64,000 nt of DNA, taken from Albula goreensis. Taxonomy: Eukaryota > Chordata > Actinopteri > Albuliformes > Albulidae. The stretch is taken from assembly GCA_022829145.1 (NCBI GenBank), contig CM040746.1:20619332-20683331 (forward strand), given 5' to 3'. Under the pieces are notes generated by a model. It did not search any database. It was not told the DNA's origin and worked only from the letters and a program-made list of their open reading frames with translations. Both the position numbers and the translations under genes were made by a program. Of this stretch, positions 24,786 through 38,005 are shown piece after piece. How positions within the stretch are numbered: the first letter of the stretch is position 1; each line of letters starts with the position of its first letter.

Positions 24786-27410
24786 TTGAATGTGTAAGGC
24801 TTCTGACAGGGGGGGTTTAAATTGAACCCAAATGCTTTACCTTACTTTGCCTTTGTGATGAAGGATCATTGCTACAAACAACCTGGTTCAGAGATCCAAT
24901 AAGGCTAACTCCTGTTATATGTCACTTGCATGCAATGAATTCCAGTCCAAACACAGTTTAAAGTCTAGATTAAAAGCATAAAAAGCTGCAGCTTTACATT
25001 GAAAAGAACAGTACTAGCAATGCAGTTAAATAACTTATGATGAATTTGACACTTTAGGATTGACTTGCCAGAAAGAATGAGGTTGATGAGGAGGGGGAGG
25101 GCAGTGATGTGAGATTCAAACCCCTCTGGTTGTCCCTATCAAGGTTGTTCAAGCACTGGGGTAGAGTTGCTTTGACCTGCCGATTTCTGCGGTCACAGCA
25201 CAGTCGGAATCAAGACAGTTTCTAATCAAGATTGACGTATGACTCAACAGGAGTGTTGTTGCTTTGAGGGGCAGTGGAGTCAGGGATGAGGTATTCGGTG
25301 GGGTTGGGGTGGGGGGAATTAAGTCCCAACATAATTAGCTTGGAGAGAGTTTGCAATTCAGGTAGGCTATTTAGCTACCTGAAGCCCACCCTGGGACACA
25401 CTGCCAAGTGTGTTTGATGCTCCCTATCCAGTATGCATAGCGTTTGTGACCCTCTCTCCACAATATGTACAACTCAAAGTGACTTAGGTCTTTGCATGCT
25501 CACGTTGACTCATGATTGCACTGGAATATATCCCACAAGGTACCATGAGAATGGCTCATCAAGTGTTGATCTCAGGTTGCATTCAGTGGTAAATATGCAA
25601 CTCTGTCAGCAAACAGAGGCTGCTGACATCTGCCTTCACCCCTCTGGGGAGCTGTTTCGGTCCCTCCTGGTGATAGAGGGAGAGACTCCCTGCGTTCACA
25701 GGATAATGAGCATACTTCTGGTACTGCTCTCTAGCCAATAATACAAGTCCAGGATGGTGATAATGATGATGACGATACAAAGGTACAGCTGGTACTGAGG
25801 CTAGACTTAAGCTGAGATGCTCCACTGACTATCCAGCTGTCTGTTGATAGTATACAAAGCAAATTGTTATCCATATAATTTTTTGCTGAAATAACAGGAG
25901 CTGGATTAGATAAAAATCAATGTTTCACCAAGTTTAGAGAGCCTCATGTCCAGATGCTGACATGCAGACTCTGCAAGTCACTGAAAAGCTGACATCTGGT
26001 GTCTTCACATCATTGGGGCCTTGACAGTAGTTCCATACCACAGCATCTTGTACTCTCACGCCTCTGTCATTATCGGCAAAGAGCTGACTAAAAGCCCACA
26101 TATTCAGGGCATGTCTTTGGTCCCTAGAATGGGGATGTAAAGCTGACATTACCTACTTAGAATTCATTGGCTTATCCTTTGAGTGAGACCTAATGCATTG
26201 TTATTCTGTTTTTTTATAGATCATTGAGACTGACACTGAGATGTATTAGTGTTATTCATGTGATGTAATTTTATGTTGCACATAGATCTTTTGTGGGCTG
26301 TGACTATGGATTGATGTGGTTGGAGTGAAAAATGTGTGGGAAAGAAGGGGTCTGTTTTGAGTGAGTGAACCAAACCGAACCCTAAATACATAGCAGCATT
26401 TGTATGCATTACACACTGAACATGAATATATTAGAAATTGTAACAATTGCTAGGATTGTAAATTTCATACACCCAAGCATCAATTTGTTTAATTATGGAA
26501 AGACATAAGTAATAATTGTAATATTTAGATTTAGGATTTGAACTGGTTTTTGACACTTTCCTTGCTTTTAAGGTTGTTGAAAAATTACAATTGGAAAAAA
26601 TGGAAATTAAGCCAACCAGGCTGGACCAGTAGGATCTGTTAAACTGAGTTAGAATTCAAAAAAAGATTAGTTGAGGCCTTTGTTTTTCTTGATGACACAG
26701 GCATCCATCCAAAAATAAAACTGAAACACAACATTTTTAGCTGTGGTGAATCTGATATAGATGATAATCGCTTCCTTTTTAAATTCTGTAATTAATTGCT
26801 TTAGAGCAGTTGAAGTTTTTTCCTTTAAATTATTATTACTCTCCTTCAATGGTACTTTTTACTTTGACTGGGCAAAGGTTGTGTGTAGAGTAAGATCAGT
26901 GCATTTAAAAGTATCATCATTTAACACACTACAAGGCAAGAAAGTGTATAGTCCTGGTAAGGCTGCCGTAGGGTCCTAGTCAAACTAAACCCTTACGTTG
27001 TAGTTTTGCTGTAGGTCATGGTGATGTTAAAACAGAAATATCAGTTGGCATTGTGATGCAGTCAGGCACATATCTGGTGAGAAATAGAAATTCAGGAGCT
27101 GCAGAGAATGGAAGGAGGAAATGTCCCTAAGAATCTGCAGAGGTCAGCATTTTCCCCCTCAAGCTGACTGTGTGCGTGGGTGACATATCTGTTTGGGATG
27201 TGTCAGGAAGGTGAGCGGGAGCCATGGTAACCGTTAGGATTTTTGCGTTTGATGGAGGGCAAAGGGGGTAGGGTCCTTTGTTGCTTGGATATAGACCCCC
27301 TCTGTCTGTGTGTGATGTCCCTGCAGGATATGTTGACTGGGTCAAAATTGAAAGTGGTCTAAATGGGAAGCTAAATAGTTGCAGTGGTACAGGGCAGGAG
27401 TCACTTATTT
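24786..27410. other. No gene seen
   Basis: Single-copy-looking DNA. Open frames at 25.4-26.4 kb on both strands overlap and carry no motifs. A gccatggtaacc half-palindrome lies near 27222, too weak to call. Confidence 0.5.
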
Positions 27411-27900
27411 CAGGGTTTTGTATAGGGCTGAAAATAACTAATTGCGATTTTTCTGACAGATATTGCAATTGTGATTTGATTTGCAATATCATTTTTAAAG
27501 TCAAGCTTCAGGTCAATATTCACTGTGTAATAGATTTAAAACATGTAATGGAGCATTACCACATGAGATAAAATAAAAATATGAACTGCTCTATATTCTA
27601 ATGCAAGGTTGAGAACTTAAAGATATGAATTGCCTCCAACATGTATTTATTACATTTTTTTAGTTGTCATAGAACATAGAACAATCGAACATAGAGCATT
27701 TATCACTGTGTTAATTTAAATAAATTAATAAAAAATAAAAAATAAAATATTTCCAATAAAAAATAATAGGACCCTTCTGCAAACATTCTCTTAGATTGAA
27801 ATAGGTAGGTCATTCACTTATGGCTCAGGAGCAGCATCTAAATATTGCACATTCTGCAATCAAGTTAAATTAAGTAATAATTTCACTATTATTTTTTGTG
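27411..27900 (+). mobile_element. hAT-like non-autonomous element, decayed
   Basis: The left end begins cagggttttgtatagggctg, matching the hAT-type CAGGG start with a nearby gggctg. It is followed by repeated ttgcgattt/ttgcaattgtgattt/ttgcaat phrases typical of fish hAT derivatives. AT-rich body sequence continues through catctaaatattgcac and attctgcaatcaagttaaat near 27835-27870. The right terminus and the 8-bp target duplication were not found, and there is no coding capacity. Confidence 0.5.
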
Positions 27901-28159
27901 GCTAATTGTGAACACTAATTAAAATTTAGGAACATTCAAGTATGGTATTGTGCCATTTATTTAAGACAATAGCGGGTGTAATTCATCCTTGTTAACTAAA
28001 ATGTAAAGGAGATAGCAAATGTGGTTTGGTGAGGTGTGGGCGACACTGCCTGTGGAGCAGGGGTTTATGACAATATTGTTTATTATAAATGTTAAGTAGC
28101 TACACAGCACGACATACTAGTAAGACATACTACGAGCTAAGACATATGTAAGCAAGTAA

Positions 28160-28186
28160 GACATACGCACATACATACATACATAA
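28160..28186. repeat. (ATAC)n microsatellite
   Basis: Tandem acat/atac units (catacatacatacata) are seen directly. Confidence 0.85.
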
Positions 28187-28500
28187 ACACATTGAAACAG
28201 TGTTTGAAATGAGCCTGTGTTAGTTTTGATGATGTCCAACCAGTTAGAATTATTGAGAAGACAAAAATGAATAGTATTCAGTATTAAATAGTATTAAGAC
28301 ATTTTGACGATTTGTTGCTATACAGCTTCAACCTATGTAATTCTGTGTAGTAACTGTGAAAATGCATAAGGAAACAAAAAAACTGACTGGCCTCATACTA
28401 TGAGAAAAGAGAAGGTGCTGGATCTAAAAAGGATAAATCTCTGATGTCAATATACAATGATACAACATAAGCAATGAAATGTTTTAATAGACTCAAACAA

Positions 28501-28567
28501 ACAAACAGCATGGATGCATTTCAGCACTGAGGAAGGTTGTGAGCAGAAATGCATCCATGCTGTTTGT
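28501..28567. repeat. Perfect 22-bp inverted repeat with 23-bp loop
   Basis: The left arm at 28501-28522 starts acaaacagcatggatgc. Its exact reverse complement occupies 28546-28567. The 23-bp spacer contains gcactgaggaaggttg. Outside the arms the symmetry stops after one base. It could form a strong hairpin in RNA or a cruciform in DNA. No Rho-independent-terminator or tRNA features are present. Confidence 0.95.
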
Positions 28568-29328
28568 GAGTCAGTTACAATAATTGTATGCAACTGCTGC
28601 CCAACTTTAAACTGAGTATGCAAAAAACAGTTTTTACCCTTTATATCCTAAAAGTCAGTCAATAATAGCCTTAACGTTAACCATAACGTTCACCTACACA
28701 TTGACTAATCTTAATTCCCTAGCAGCATACATTGCTGTAAATAGGCTGTCTCACAATTATCTCCACGATATGTTTAAATTTCCTGCAGTATACTAGACTG
28801 CACTCCCGTAATTGTATTGATTGAGATCATATTCACATGGACATTAGCCAAAATATAGCAATTTCATGATTTAGACTATATTGAAATAATGCATTTTTAA
28901 TTAACCATGAATTTCATATGAAAGGACAAAAACTCGGCATTTAATGTCTGCTGCTGAGTAGTTGGTAAGATAATGAATTGAAGGAAAAATACATGAATAA
29001 ATAAATTCAATTTGTCAGTTGTCGTAAAAAGTGTTTTCTCAGATCCAAGGCTCTAAATGTGGGTACGTCTTTTGCAGAGTGGAAAGCTCAGCTAGCAATG
29101 GGGGAGGCTTTCAAGTAACATGTTCAAGATGCCTATTGCTTTATGTATTTTATGCATTTTTCTTTAAACATGTGACACAGGAGACAACTCCACATTCCCA
29201 GTTAGTGACCAAAATTACACTTCCTGGTTCTGAAGTTGTCTCCATTGACTTCTGTTGGAGTCGCTGTCTCTACATGTATATATGTTTGTGTTCTGTGTGT
29301 GAGTGTGTATGTTTGTCTAATCTGTATC
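28568..29328. other. AT-rich stretch, no gene seen
   Basis: Nothing is recognised apart from short AT-rich runs. Confidence 0.5.
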
Positions 29329-29351
29329 TGTGTGTGTGTGTGTGTGTGTGT
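29329..29351. repeat. (GT)n microsatellite
   Basis: An uninterrupted run of about eleven tg units is embedded in a longer degenerate GT-rich patch (about 29285-29360). Confidence 0.9.
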
Positions 29352-29360
29352 TTGTGTATA

Positions 29361-32300
29361 TACTGTGCAGTATTGTATGTCTACCAGCTGTCTGTGTATG
29401 AATGGGTTTAGGCTGTATTAGCAGGTAGCATGTGGCTAGCAGCACAGCTTGTGTCAGAGCACAGCTCAGTTGTGGGCTGCAGGCTGCAGTGTGGTTGTTA
29501 CCATGGTGTGCTGGAAGGTGAGGATGATCATGTTTCTCTCCCTGGCTTTGTTCAGCCAACCCAGGCTCCTCAGCCTTCCCCTGCATGTGTCAGAGGGAGG
29601 GCTGAAGGCCTCAGATTTACGTCAGTCACATTGGTAGATAATCTCTCCATCAACTGAAGTATAAATCTCCCAATATTTACCATCTGTCGGGGCGCCCATC
29701 AATCAGACTTCCCCGCTGTGCTCTGTACTGCCTGACGAAAGGTGATATAGATTGCCCATGTGCAAAGTGTCCGGATGGAGGGGTAGGGGGCGTTTGGCAG
29801 TGGTGTTCAACCTCAGGTGCAACCAGTGACACAAATGGTCATTTAATTCTGACGATGATATTATCATGCTCAGATGGAAATGTATGCGTCCTCTGTTAAA
29901 TGCTCTTTCCCCATTGTATGAATGCTGAATTAAATGTTTTGAAGAAAATGCTATAACTCCACATTCAAAAATTCAGATTACTTTGTTTCTCCCAGCTTTC
30001 TGTTCCTCTACCTTTCCCTTTAGCCAACCCCCCAGACTTAAGGTGTTCTTAAGGTGTTACCTTCACTTAATTACTCTCCACTTTGAATAGATTTCTCCTT
30101 CCATCCCTGTCAAAAAGAAATCAATCAGTTTGCCCCGTGTGCTAATTCATGGGGAAAGTGACTGGAAGTGAGAGTGTTGTGAGATCAAAAGCTGGGTGCC
30201 AGGCTGCAGCTGTGCTTCTGAGCAGAAGGTACTTAACCTACAGCGCTTCGGTAATCATCCTTTTGTGTACATGGGCGATATGTTAAATGTAAGCTGTGTA
30301 AGTCACCTGTCTGCTTGGCAAACAATGTGAATGTAAGCATGCCTGTCTGTTAAGGGTCCTGATTCCTTGATTAAATCCTGCAATATAATAATGTATCTTG
30401 CAGAGGGTTGCTTTGTTACTGATTCTAGTGTCAAACTCGTCGATGGTAAATGTTGTTCTTTATGTTGAGGATTCAATTATTTATTGGGTAAGTGGTACTT
30501 TACATTGCAGTTCAACAATAGTGTAGATTAATTCCCCTCACACATCATTGTGAAAAAAGAAATGTGTGCAGCTAATCAGTCTACATAATTCAGGAATCCT
30601 TGTGCTCAATCCTCAGACTGCATGCAGTGCATTTGGATAAAAGCAATGCTTGGTTAGCATCAGTTTGGATGCCTGTGTATAGGCAATGGCCAGCTAGACA
30701 ATTTTTTCAGTGGTATATAAGCATTTCTCATGCTGTGGTACACAAACTTGCCAATGTTAGTTCGTGTGGTAGTGGGTGAGCATTTCTTATTTTTACAAAG
30801 GTCCTTGTTGCACAGCTATACAAGCATCACTCAGTTGGACAAGACTTTGTGGTGGACTGTATGTAACCAGTGCTATGAAGTAGAATGCTTATTCAGACAG
30901 TTGCTTGGAGGCACAAGGCTTCATTAGGATGCACTGACCTTTCTTAGACTGTGTGCAACTATATTTCACAAGATTGTGTCATGTTGAAACTTACTCTATA
31001 ACACATTAAATCAAAGACGATAAGGCTGATTCAAGGCACGTGTCAGTACTATCCAGCCTGGAGTCACAAATGCACAGTGTGTATTTGTGACTTGTGGTCT
31101 AGGGGTTACAGCTAGCCCCACTTTCTTGCTCTTTTTCTTGCTGCCTCTCCCTCTCTCTGGTTCTCTGCTAGGGACACCATAAGGGCAGGGGGCCCTTAAT
31201 GTGAAGAAGACTCTAGTCTCCTCTCTGCCTTCTCTCCCTTGCTGACACATTAAACACAGTTCAGCAGCTTCAAGCCCTCTGGTGTGATTTTAATGATAGC
31301 AAATTCATTTAGTCATGTTAACAAACAAGAACCATGAGCCTTAATGCATGTGGAGAGAAGGGAGGGGTTGGGTGGCGATGTACAGAAGCAGCTGAGCTTT
31401 AATTACCTTTGCATCATAACTTCCAGCAAAGCCACATTGTCTCAGTTCACCCCTATTCTACAGGATTTCTCTCTCCCATTTAATCAAGATTCAGTGCTGC
31501 TGGCTTTTTCTTTTGTCTTGACACACAGTATGTTTGCCCAGACAGGTTCTCAGGCAACACCTCATCCAGGGGCAGTCTGCCCTGCCCATGTGCAGTCCTT
31601 GTATTTAATTTCCTGTCCCTCCACAGGGGGCATTTAAACATTTATTATGGTGCAGTAGCAACTTAATCAGGAGCTCCTTTCCCATCCATATCTTGTCCAT
31701 CTTTTCACTGATATGTGTCGTATTCGCTCCTTCATAACCCTGCACGACAAGTTTGTTTTGCTTTCATTTTCAGGAATATTGAACAGTTGGTTAATAAAGC
31801 AAATTTTCGAAAGAAAATCTTTAAATTACCTTATTTTGTGATAATGATAATACCAGAATATGATTTAGTTAACCATAATACTTTATGTTGCACAATCTGA
31901 AGTCCCACGTTTATTAGAAACAACAGCTATCCACCTCTGGGAATGTAGCCAACTGCCTGCAAGCTCATACTCCTGTGCTCTAAATACTGCTTTACCCATG
32001 GGTGCTTTTCCCCATGAGCAGCAATGCTGTAGAGCTGTGCATTTTAAAGAGGACAAACTACAGCTTATGATATGTAGAAATGACAAACATAAACATCCAC
32101 TTTTAAAAGAATACACTTCATACATGAAGAGTTTTTAAAGGTAGACTGGAAGATATTTCATGCCTGTAAATATTAATTTAAGTTTCAATATGCCAGTTTG
32201 AATTATTAGGTTATACCTGTTTATTGCAGGATTTCTGATTGTTTTGCTGTATACTTTTGGAAGGTTAGCACCTGCAACTCAGTAAAAATAATGCAACAGT

Positions 32301-34249
32301 AACAACTGTTCAAATGGGTGGGGCTAATTCAACGATAAGCAGTGTCCAAACCTGGTAGTCATGTGACCAAGCTTATAGAGCAAAGGGAAAGGAGGGGCTG
32401 TACAGGTGTAGGTGAGCTTTATTCGTGGTCATGTAGCAGGGTTTCTACACAACGTATCTAAACAACATTGTCATTTAGTGTACAAACCAGTTGGTTATAC
32501 CAGATTAGATTATTTACAGAGGTCACAAGGATGCAGACATTGAAATGTTAAAGTGGGCATGGCAGTTTCCTTAGCTTTCGAAGGTTGGCATGCATGATGA
32601 TAAAAGTTACTTGGACTTTCACAGAGATCCTGCTAGCTGTGGTTCCAAACTGCAGCCAGTATAGATCCAAGCTATGGTTTTTTTATTCATGTATAAATTA
32701 CAACATGCTGTTGTGCTGAGTGTCCCTTTGGGGATGTCCTAGACAGGATGAATTGTTGAAATGCAAAAAAGCCGTAACCGGAATAGAGGCATAGAGGCTT
32801 TATACTTATTAATTGATGTTTGTTTTCACACCATAAAAACTGGCTCTCTTTGTGTGAGTTTGTGTGGAGCTGGAGCATCACGCTCAGCCCCTGAAGGGTT
32901 TTTGTGTATGTTTGTTTTTGATCCAGTCTCTAGATTTAATTTTTGTAATTGGTCCATATAATCCTACCATAATTATGTACCTGGAATGGAATTTTCTTTG
33001 AAGTGTTATGTTGCCCTCCGTTATGTTATCAAGATTGTAGGATATCTTACTGTTGTGTAAGGATGAGTGTAAAATGTATAAGGCTAATTAACTAAATGGA
33101 AAGATTAAGATATGGTAATTGATGAGACCGGAAACTAGTGTACAAACAGTGCCTCCAGGTGATAAGTTTGACACCTCTTAATGAATGAATACATGTATGG
33201 ATTTAGTTGGGCAGTGGATATTTGGGGATTAGAATTATCTTTGTATTTGGGGTTGAGGTTGAATCATAGTGAGCAACATCTAAAGACATTTTAAATTCAT
33301 ATAGTTTTGTTATTTGCAGACCCCTGTATCTTTGGGTAATGAAATGTTGTCTTGTTTTGTCTATTGTCCATTGATACGGCAAGGCATTTCCTATTAGAAA
33401 TTCTGTGTAAGTAACTTCCTCAGGGGAATCAAAAACAGAACCCCTCTGATTACAAGATGAGGTCGAGCCTTCCTTACTCCAACCCCTCAACCCTTTGTTA
33501 ACAATCTTTCTTCCTACCCATGAAAAACGGTCGAGGAGTGTATTAATAGTGGGCGTCGATGAAAAGCATGTCTGTGTCTGACGATGCAATTGATGGTTTT
33601 GATGTAGCTGTCAGATCTGTGTTTAGGAGAAGCACTAAATACAGACAAAACATTTAACTTTTTTACTGAAATCCCAATTCCCTGTCGCAGGAACAATCAT
33701 GTTTTAGAAGAAGATTCAACAAAACACTGCTGTATATAGTATTTTACTGTAGCATACCTCACATATTGTATAAATATATACCATAAATAAACCCACACAG
33801 CCTGGGCTGAAAGTCCAGCAAAGGCTCATGCTACAGTGCCATACTTACCATTATTGCTAATTAGTCTGAATGTACACGATGTGGTGTTATCTGAACACAT
33901 GTTAAAAGATCTTTTTTTCAGATGACACCACTTACTTTTATGCAGCCACTTATATATGTGCTGTTGTACGTACAGTATGGTGCATTTACATAGCTGGATG
34001 CATTCTGAGGCCTTGCTCAGAGCCTCAGTGGTGGCATTACCCAGCCCAGATCTAAAGCCTGCAGCTTTTGGAGGATGCAAGGCCAGTTTCTTAATGATTA
34101 TGATCCTTATAGCACAGTTATAACACAGTCCTTCCATGGTTTAAAATTATATTAAGCAGAATTTGGAGGGGGGTCAATGAAAAAACTATTTGAATCCCAC
34201 CAGTTCTTTAATTATCCTGACTTTGCTTCCACCTTGCTGGACCCATTGC
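29361..34249. other. Long stretch without supported genes
   Basis: No splice-bounded exon or element is seen. The patch at 29.43-29.66 kb is G+C-richer, with overlapping open frames on both strands but no shared signal. A possible diverged SINE B-box (minus strand, near 33430) is too weak to call. Confidence 0.45.
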
Positions 34250-34770
34250 CTGCCTATCTAGCTTGTTTTGGTGTGCAGGACTGCAGCGCTTCTGCATGCA
34301 AGCCACGACCCAGCTGAGATGGCCCGATGTGCTCCAAGGTTTACTTATTTATGAGGGGAGCGCTTCCCTTTGCAAAGGGGGAAAGAGGAAATTGCATTTT
34401 AAAGAATCACATTTATGCATCTCGATTGATTTCGCATTGCGAGAGCACCCAAACACCTGCCCCTGCCGTCTGCATATTCCCTCTCGCTTGTCTCTCGGTC
34501 ATGGGATGTATATCGCTCAGCCTGATAAACGCGTTCCCTCATCTCCCCCGCACGTGATGGTATGAGAGCGGGAGGAAGAAAAGCTGCAGGTTCGCACAAT
34601 CCTTTTTTCACTGCAGGTCCCCGTGCATAACTGCGCTGCGGGGGAAGAATAACAAATGTACTCAGCATATTAATCAATTTCCACTTCCAGAAACGCATTT
34701 AAGATAAATGAACAAGCTTGAAATATCCAGCACCTGCATGCGGGAGACTTCATCTGGGAAACGCACCCAT
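34250..34770. promoter_or_regulatory. CpG-enriched block, candidate regulatory element
   Basis: CpG dinucleotides cluster here (for example cagcgct, gccacgac, cccgatg, ctcgattgatttcgcattgcg, aacgcgttccc, cccgcacgtg, ctgcgctgcggg) against a CpG-poor background. It holds an E-box cacgtg (about 34552) and homeodomain-like taatcaat. No TATA motif, donor or open frame stands out, so a promoter of unknown direction or a conserved enhancer are both possible. Confidence 0.3.
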
Positions 34771-35561
34771 GTTTCTAATCATACCTCTTCTCAGTCTCCA
34801 CTTTATCGTCCTATATGTTTGCCATCCAGCCCAGCCAAGCGTAAACATGTAAATGCAAATGTATGGTAATCATATTCTAATTTTTGACTTGGAATTCCTG
34901 TCCTTTGCTGAAGTACAAAAGGCAGAAACAGAGGGGAAATAAGAGGCAATGTACAGACAATGATCAAGATTCCAAGCATCATGGGATATTCATTTAGTCT
35001 TTTTTGCTCTTTAAGCTGTATGATTTTAGTACGTATTAAAGACATGCACTGCTGCATCAGGTTGCAGTTACAAATAAGTAAGAGAATTAACTTGTGATAA
35101 CCAAGAGACAGAGCTGGGCCAGGACACAGCCTGAGTACAGGGGCTCCAAATCCACTTGCTCAGTGTTGCTGATACCACTGCAGAGCAAACATTGGGCTTC
35201 CCCTGCACTCCAATGTAAGCGTTTGACATACAAAGCTTGTTTGTGGAGCTGTTGGGGAAGGTGTGGGTCAGAGGTTTTTATTTTATGTCTGTCAGGTTTG
35301 GAATCTGGATGTCATTGGACACTCCCCTCCACGTCACCCCCAACTCCCCCTCTCCTCTTCCACAACACCAACAACCTCCTGCCCCTGTTCTGTTTCCAGT
35401 TTCACTTGCAGCTACAGTGTGGAACACAGAAGAGCAGTAGAGCAGTGTGAGGGTGGGGCCAAGACCCACATCAATATCTGAGTGGGTAATGGAGAGGGGT
35501 CATGTTTCTAATGTTTCTACTGACCAAGAACCCAGGGGGAAGGCAGAGACAGCGAGCAGGG
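34771..35561. other. No gene seen
   Basis: Several overlapping short open frames lie at 35.09-35.56 kb in different frames on both strands. None has splice context or recognisable residues. Confidence 0.45.
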
Positions 35562-35632
35562 GACAGAGAGAGAGGGAGAGAGAGAGAGAGAGAGAGACAG
35601 AGAGAGAGAGAGAGGCGCAGAGAGAGTCCTCC
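35562..35632. repeat. (GA)n microsatellite, interrupted
   Basis: Runs of gagaga are interrupted by gggaga, gacaga and ggcgcag. Arg/Glu-rich and Ser/Leu-rich open frames across it are artefacts. Confidence 0.9.
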
Positions 35633-35840
35633 GGAGAGAGATCGGAGGATATGTGAGTACTGCCCTTTTTTCAGCAATTGTTTTATGTCCTGGCCCCATA
35701 CAGAGGTAATCAGAGTTTCACATCTGTGTTTGTATGAGTGTTTGACCATGTGTGTCCATGTGTATCTGTGTGACACAATTTTTGCTACCACCATGGTTTC
35801 ATAATAATATGTCATAGTGTCCTCATATTTGCTACATAGG

Positions 35841-35901
35841 TGGGACAGTGCTACTGCACCCTTGAGCAAGGTACTTCAACTCTATTGCTCCAGTAAAACT
35901 A
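35841..35901 (+). repeat. SINE body fragment
   Basis: The phrase gtgctactgcacccttgag, followed by caaggtacttcaactctatt and gctccagtaaaact, matches the characteristic middle of a common fish SINE (acccttgagcaaggtactt... ttgctccagta). The tRNA head and the 3' tail are missing. Confidence 0.6.
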
Positions 35902-36546
35902 TAACGTGTGTGGAGTGCAATTGCAAACATTAAGGGTTGCTTTCAATCATGTTTAAAGCACTGGCCACATTTTAAAATTACATATAGAATTGTTATGGAC
36001 TGGAATGACCAGAAAATATTATATTTTAAAATAGAATAGTGGCTTAAATATGTAAGAAAATGCACAGTAAATGTGTGATGGAATTCCCTTCCCTTGATCG
36101 GTCCAGTTGAAGAACCAAATGTTTGGTAATTGAAACAACTGAAGTTTCAGTTATTGAAATAACTGAAGTACCAGTTCCAGAGATCTAAGGTTAAGAAATT
36201 CAAATGTGTGAGGCAATTTGCATACCAAAGAAAAGAGGGTCATGACCAGGCTTGCAGACAAAGACATTCAATTGCCAACAACAGTAATGTGAGTGAGGCT
36301 AGGGGCCATATTTTCATTGCAGTGGAGCATGTAGTTTCAATATTGGTAAAACAGTTGTACTTGCTTTCTTGAAATACTTCTACTTTACTGTATGAAACAT
36401 TCATCATAAATATATCTGACTATTATGTTTGAAATCGTTCAGTTGAATATATTTAACTAATTTAGATGCAAGTGTTTGAAGAAAGGTAGAGTAACTGCAT
36501 CTTGGTGGTGTGCTGTGCCACCATAAAAATACAGCCCTTGATGAGA
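35902..36546. other. AT-rich stretch, no gene seen
   Basis: Nothing is recognised. Confidence 0.5.
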
Positions 36547-36554
36547 CTTTAGGG
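36547..36554. repeat. Left target-site duplication of hAT MITE
   Basis: ctttaggg lies immediately left of the element and is identical to the 8 bp immediately right of it (36752-36759). Confidence 0.95.
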
Positions 36555-36751
36555 CAGGGGTGTCAAACTCCAGTCTTGGAGAGTCGCAGTGGTAGCTGGT
36601 TTTTGGTGTGTTTTAGCACTTAATTGATTAATTAAAATCACTGGTTGGCTAAAGAGTCCACACACCTGTTTCCAAGGCCTAAAATGGCTGCCAACCAAAA
36701 GGAAATTACAAAAACACTGCGACCCTCCGGGACTGGAGTTTGACACCCCTG
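36555..36751. mobile_element. Intact hAT-type MITE, 197 bp
   Basis: The terminal inverted repeats are caggggtgtcaaactccagt at the left and actggagtttgacacccctg at the right, perfect over at least 20 bp. The element is flanked by the perfect 8-bp duplication ctttaggg, which is diagnostic of hAT insertion. The interior holds tgattaattaaaatcactgg and cacacacctgtttccaaggc and has no coding capacity. It resembles an abundant fish MITE family. The preserved termini and duplication suggest a relatively young insertion. A 65-codon minus-strand open frame inside it is a by-product. Confidence 0.93.
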
Positions 36752-36759
36752 CTTTAGGG
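36752..36759. repeat. Right target-site duplication of hAT MITE
   Basis: ctttaggg, identical to 36547-36554. Confidence 0.95.
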
Positions 36760-38005
36760 TGTTTAGATGACCATTTTTAAAGATTATGAGTTTTTTCAAG
36801 CTGGAGTTTGACCATCACACAAGTGTATTTGTGATTGTTAATGTCTGAGTCCAAGATGATCATGTAGTGTGGACACCTTCCATTATCTGTTGCCCAGTTC
36901 CAGTGTTGAAGGGGAAAAAGCTGTAACTGTGACCGAAACTGTGGGAAATGATCCCATGACATCATCTGCTCAGTGAATGAAACCAGACTCCTGACACCCC
37001 AGAACTCTTCCCTTAGTGGGCACTAGAACCATCATGCTTGCCTTCAAGTTTAAAATGCCTCCCCATCACATGGAAGGATTGCAGGCACCTTTTTTCCTCA
37101 GCAAAATACTCTGTCGATGCATCTGTGAATGGTAGGACTTGAGGTCGAGAAAATTGGTATGTCCCACAACACTCTCCCTGTGGTACATTTTTGGGATATT
37201 TATAAATGAAGATTAGTTTTTATGCATTTTTTGTTGGAATTTAAAACTGACTTATAATAACATATAATTTTTCAGTAGTGTACTGAAGTACTATAGTAAT
37301 ATTAGCAATAGATTTTGTTCACCTTTCAACACTTGTCAGTGTTTGCCAGTATTTATGTCATTTCAGTTCAGCTTTATTGTAATGCATGGCAGTCTGTGCC
37401 ATTTCCACTTTTCTAAGAATAGTGAAGACAGCTGCCATTGATGTGCCAGATTCATTTTGAGTCATTGATCTGTTGCACTTTATGAATGCAGAGCAGGATA
37501 CAATGTTTCTAAGTTCAGTTGAACTTTGAGTTGTCATGAAGAAAGCTGTTTTCAGTTACTATGGCTTCCCAACAAAATCATGCTTGCTCAGCCTTGATCA
37601 TTATTTCTCCTAAACAAACTGTTGCACCTTCTAATTCAAATAAGGTGGGGTGGGGGTTCTTTTCCTTGCTCTACTGCAGAATTTATTAGTATCTCATTCC
37701 TGCTGTTCAGTCATATTAAGGTAATAAACATGAATATTTTGTTAGCTTTCTCTTTTCCTTTCTTTGTCATTTACCGAACAGGGAGAAGTTATGCAATATT
37801 CATGGCTGGTGGTCATAAAGAAACAGCTGTTCAGAATGTTAATCTTTCCCTGATCCAATATTCGTCTCAGGAGATGCTGAGGTTTACAGTGTGACTGCTT
37901 TAGAGTGTTCTAATGTTTGGTCATAGGTGGATGGTGGATATGGTTTGTAATTATGGCTTCTCCTAGTTATCATTTTGCACTCTTGATTGGAATTTGATTG
38001 ACTCG
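36760..38005. other. No gene seen
   Basis: AT-rich single-copy-looking sequence with no splice-bounded open frame recognised. Confidence 0.5.

Noticed and set aside
33420..33480. Possible minus-strand SINE B-box (ggggaatcaaaaacagaacc)
   Set aside because: No A-box at the right distance and no SINE body or tail nearby.
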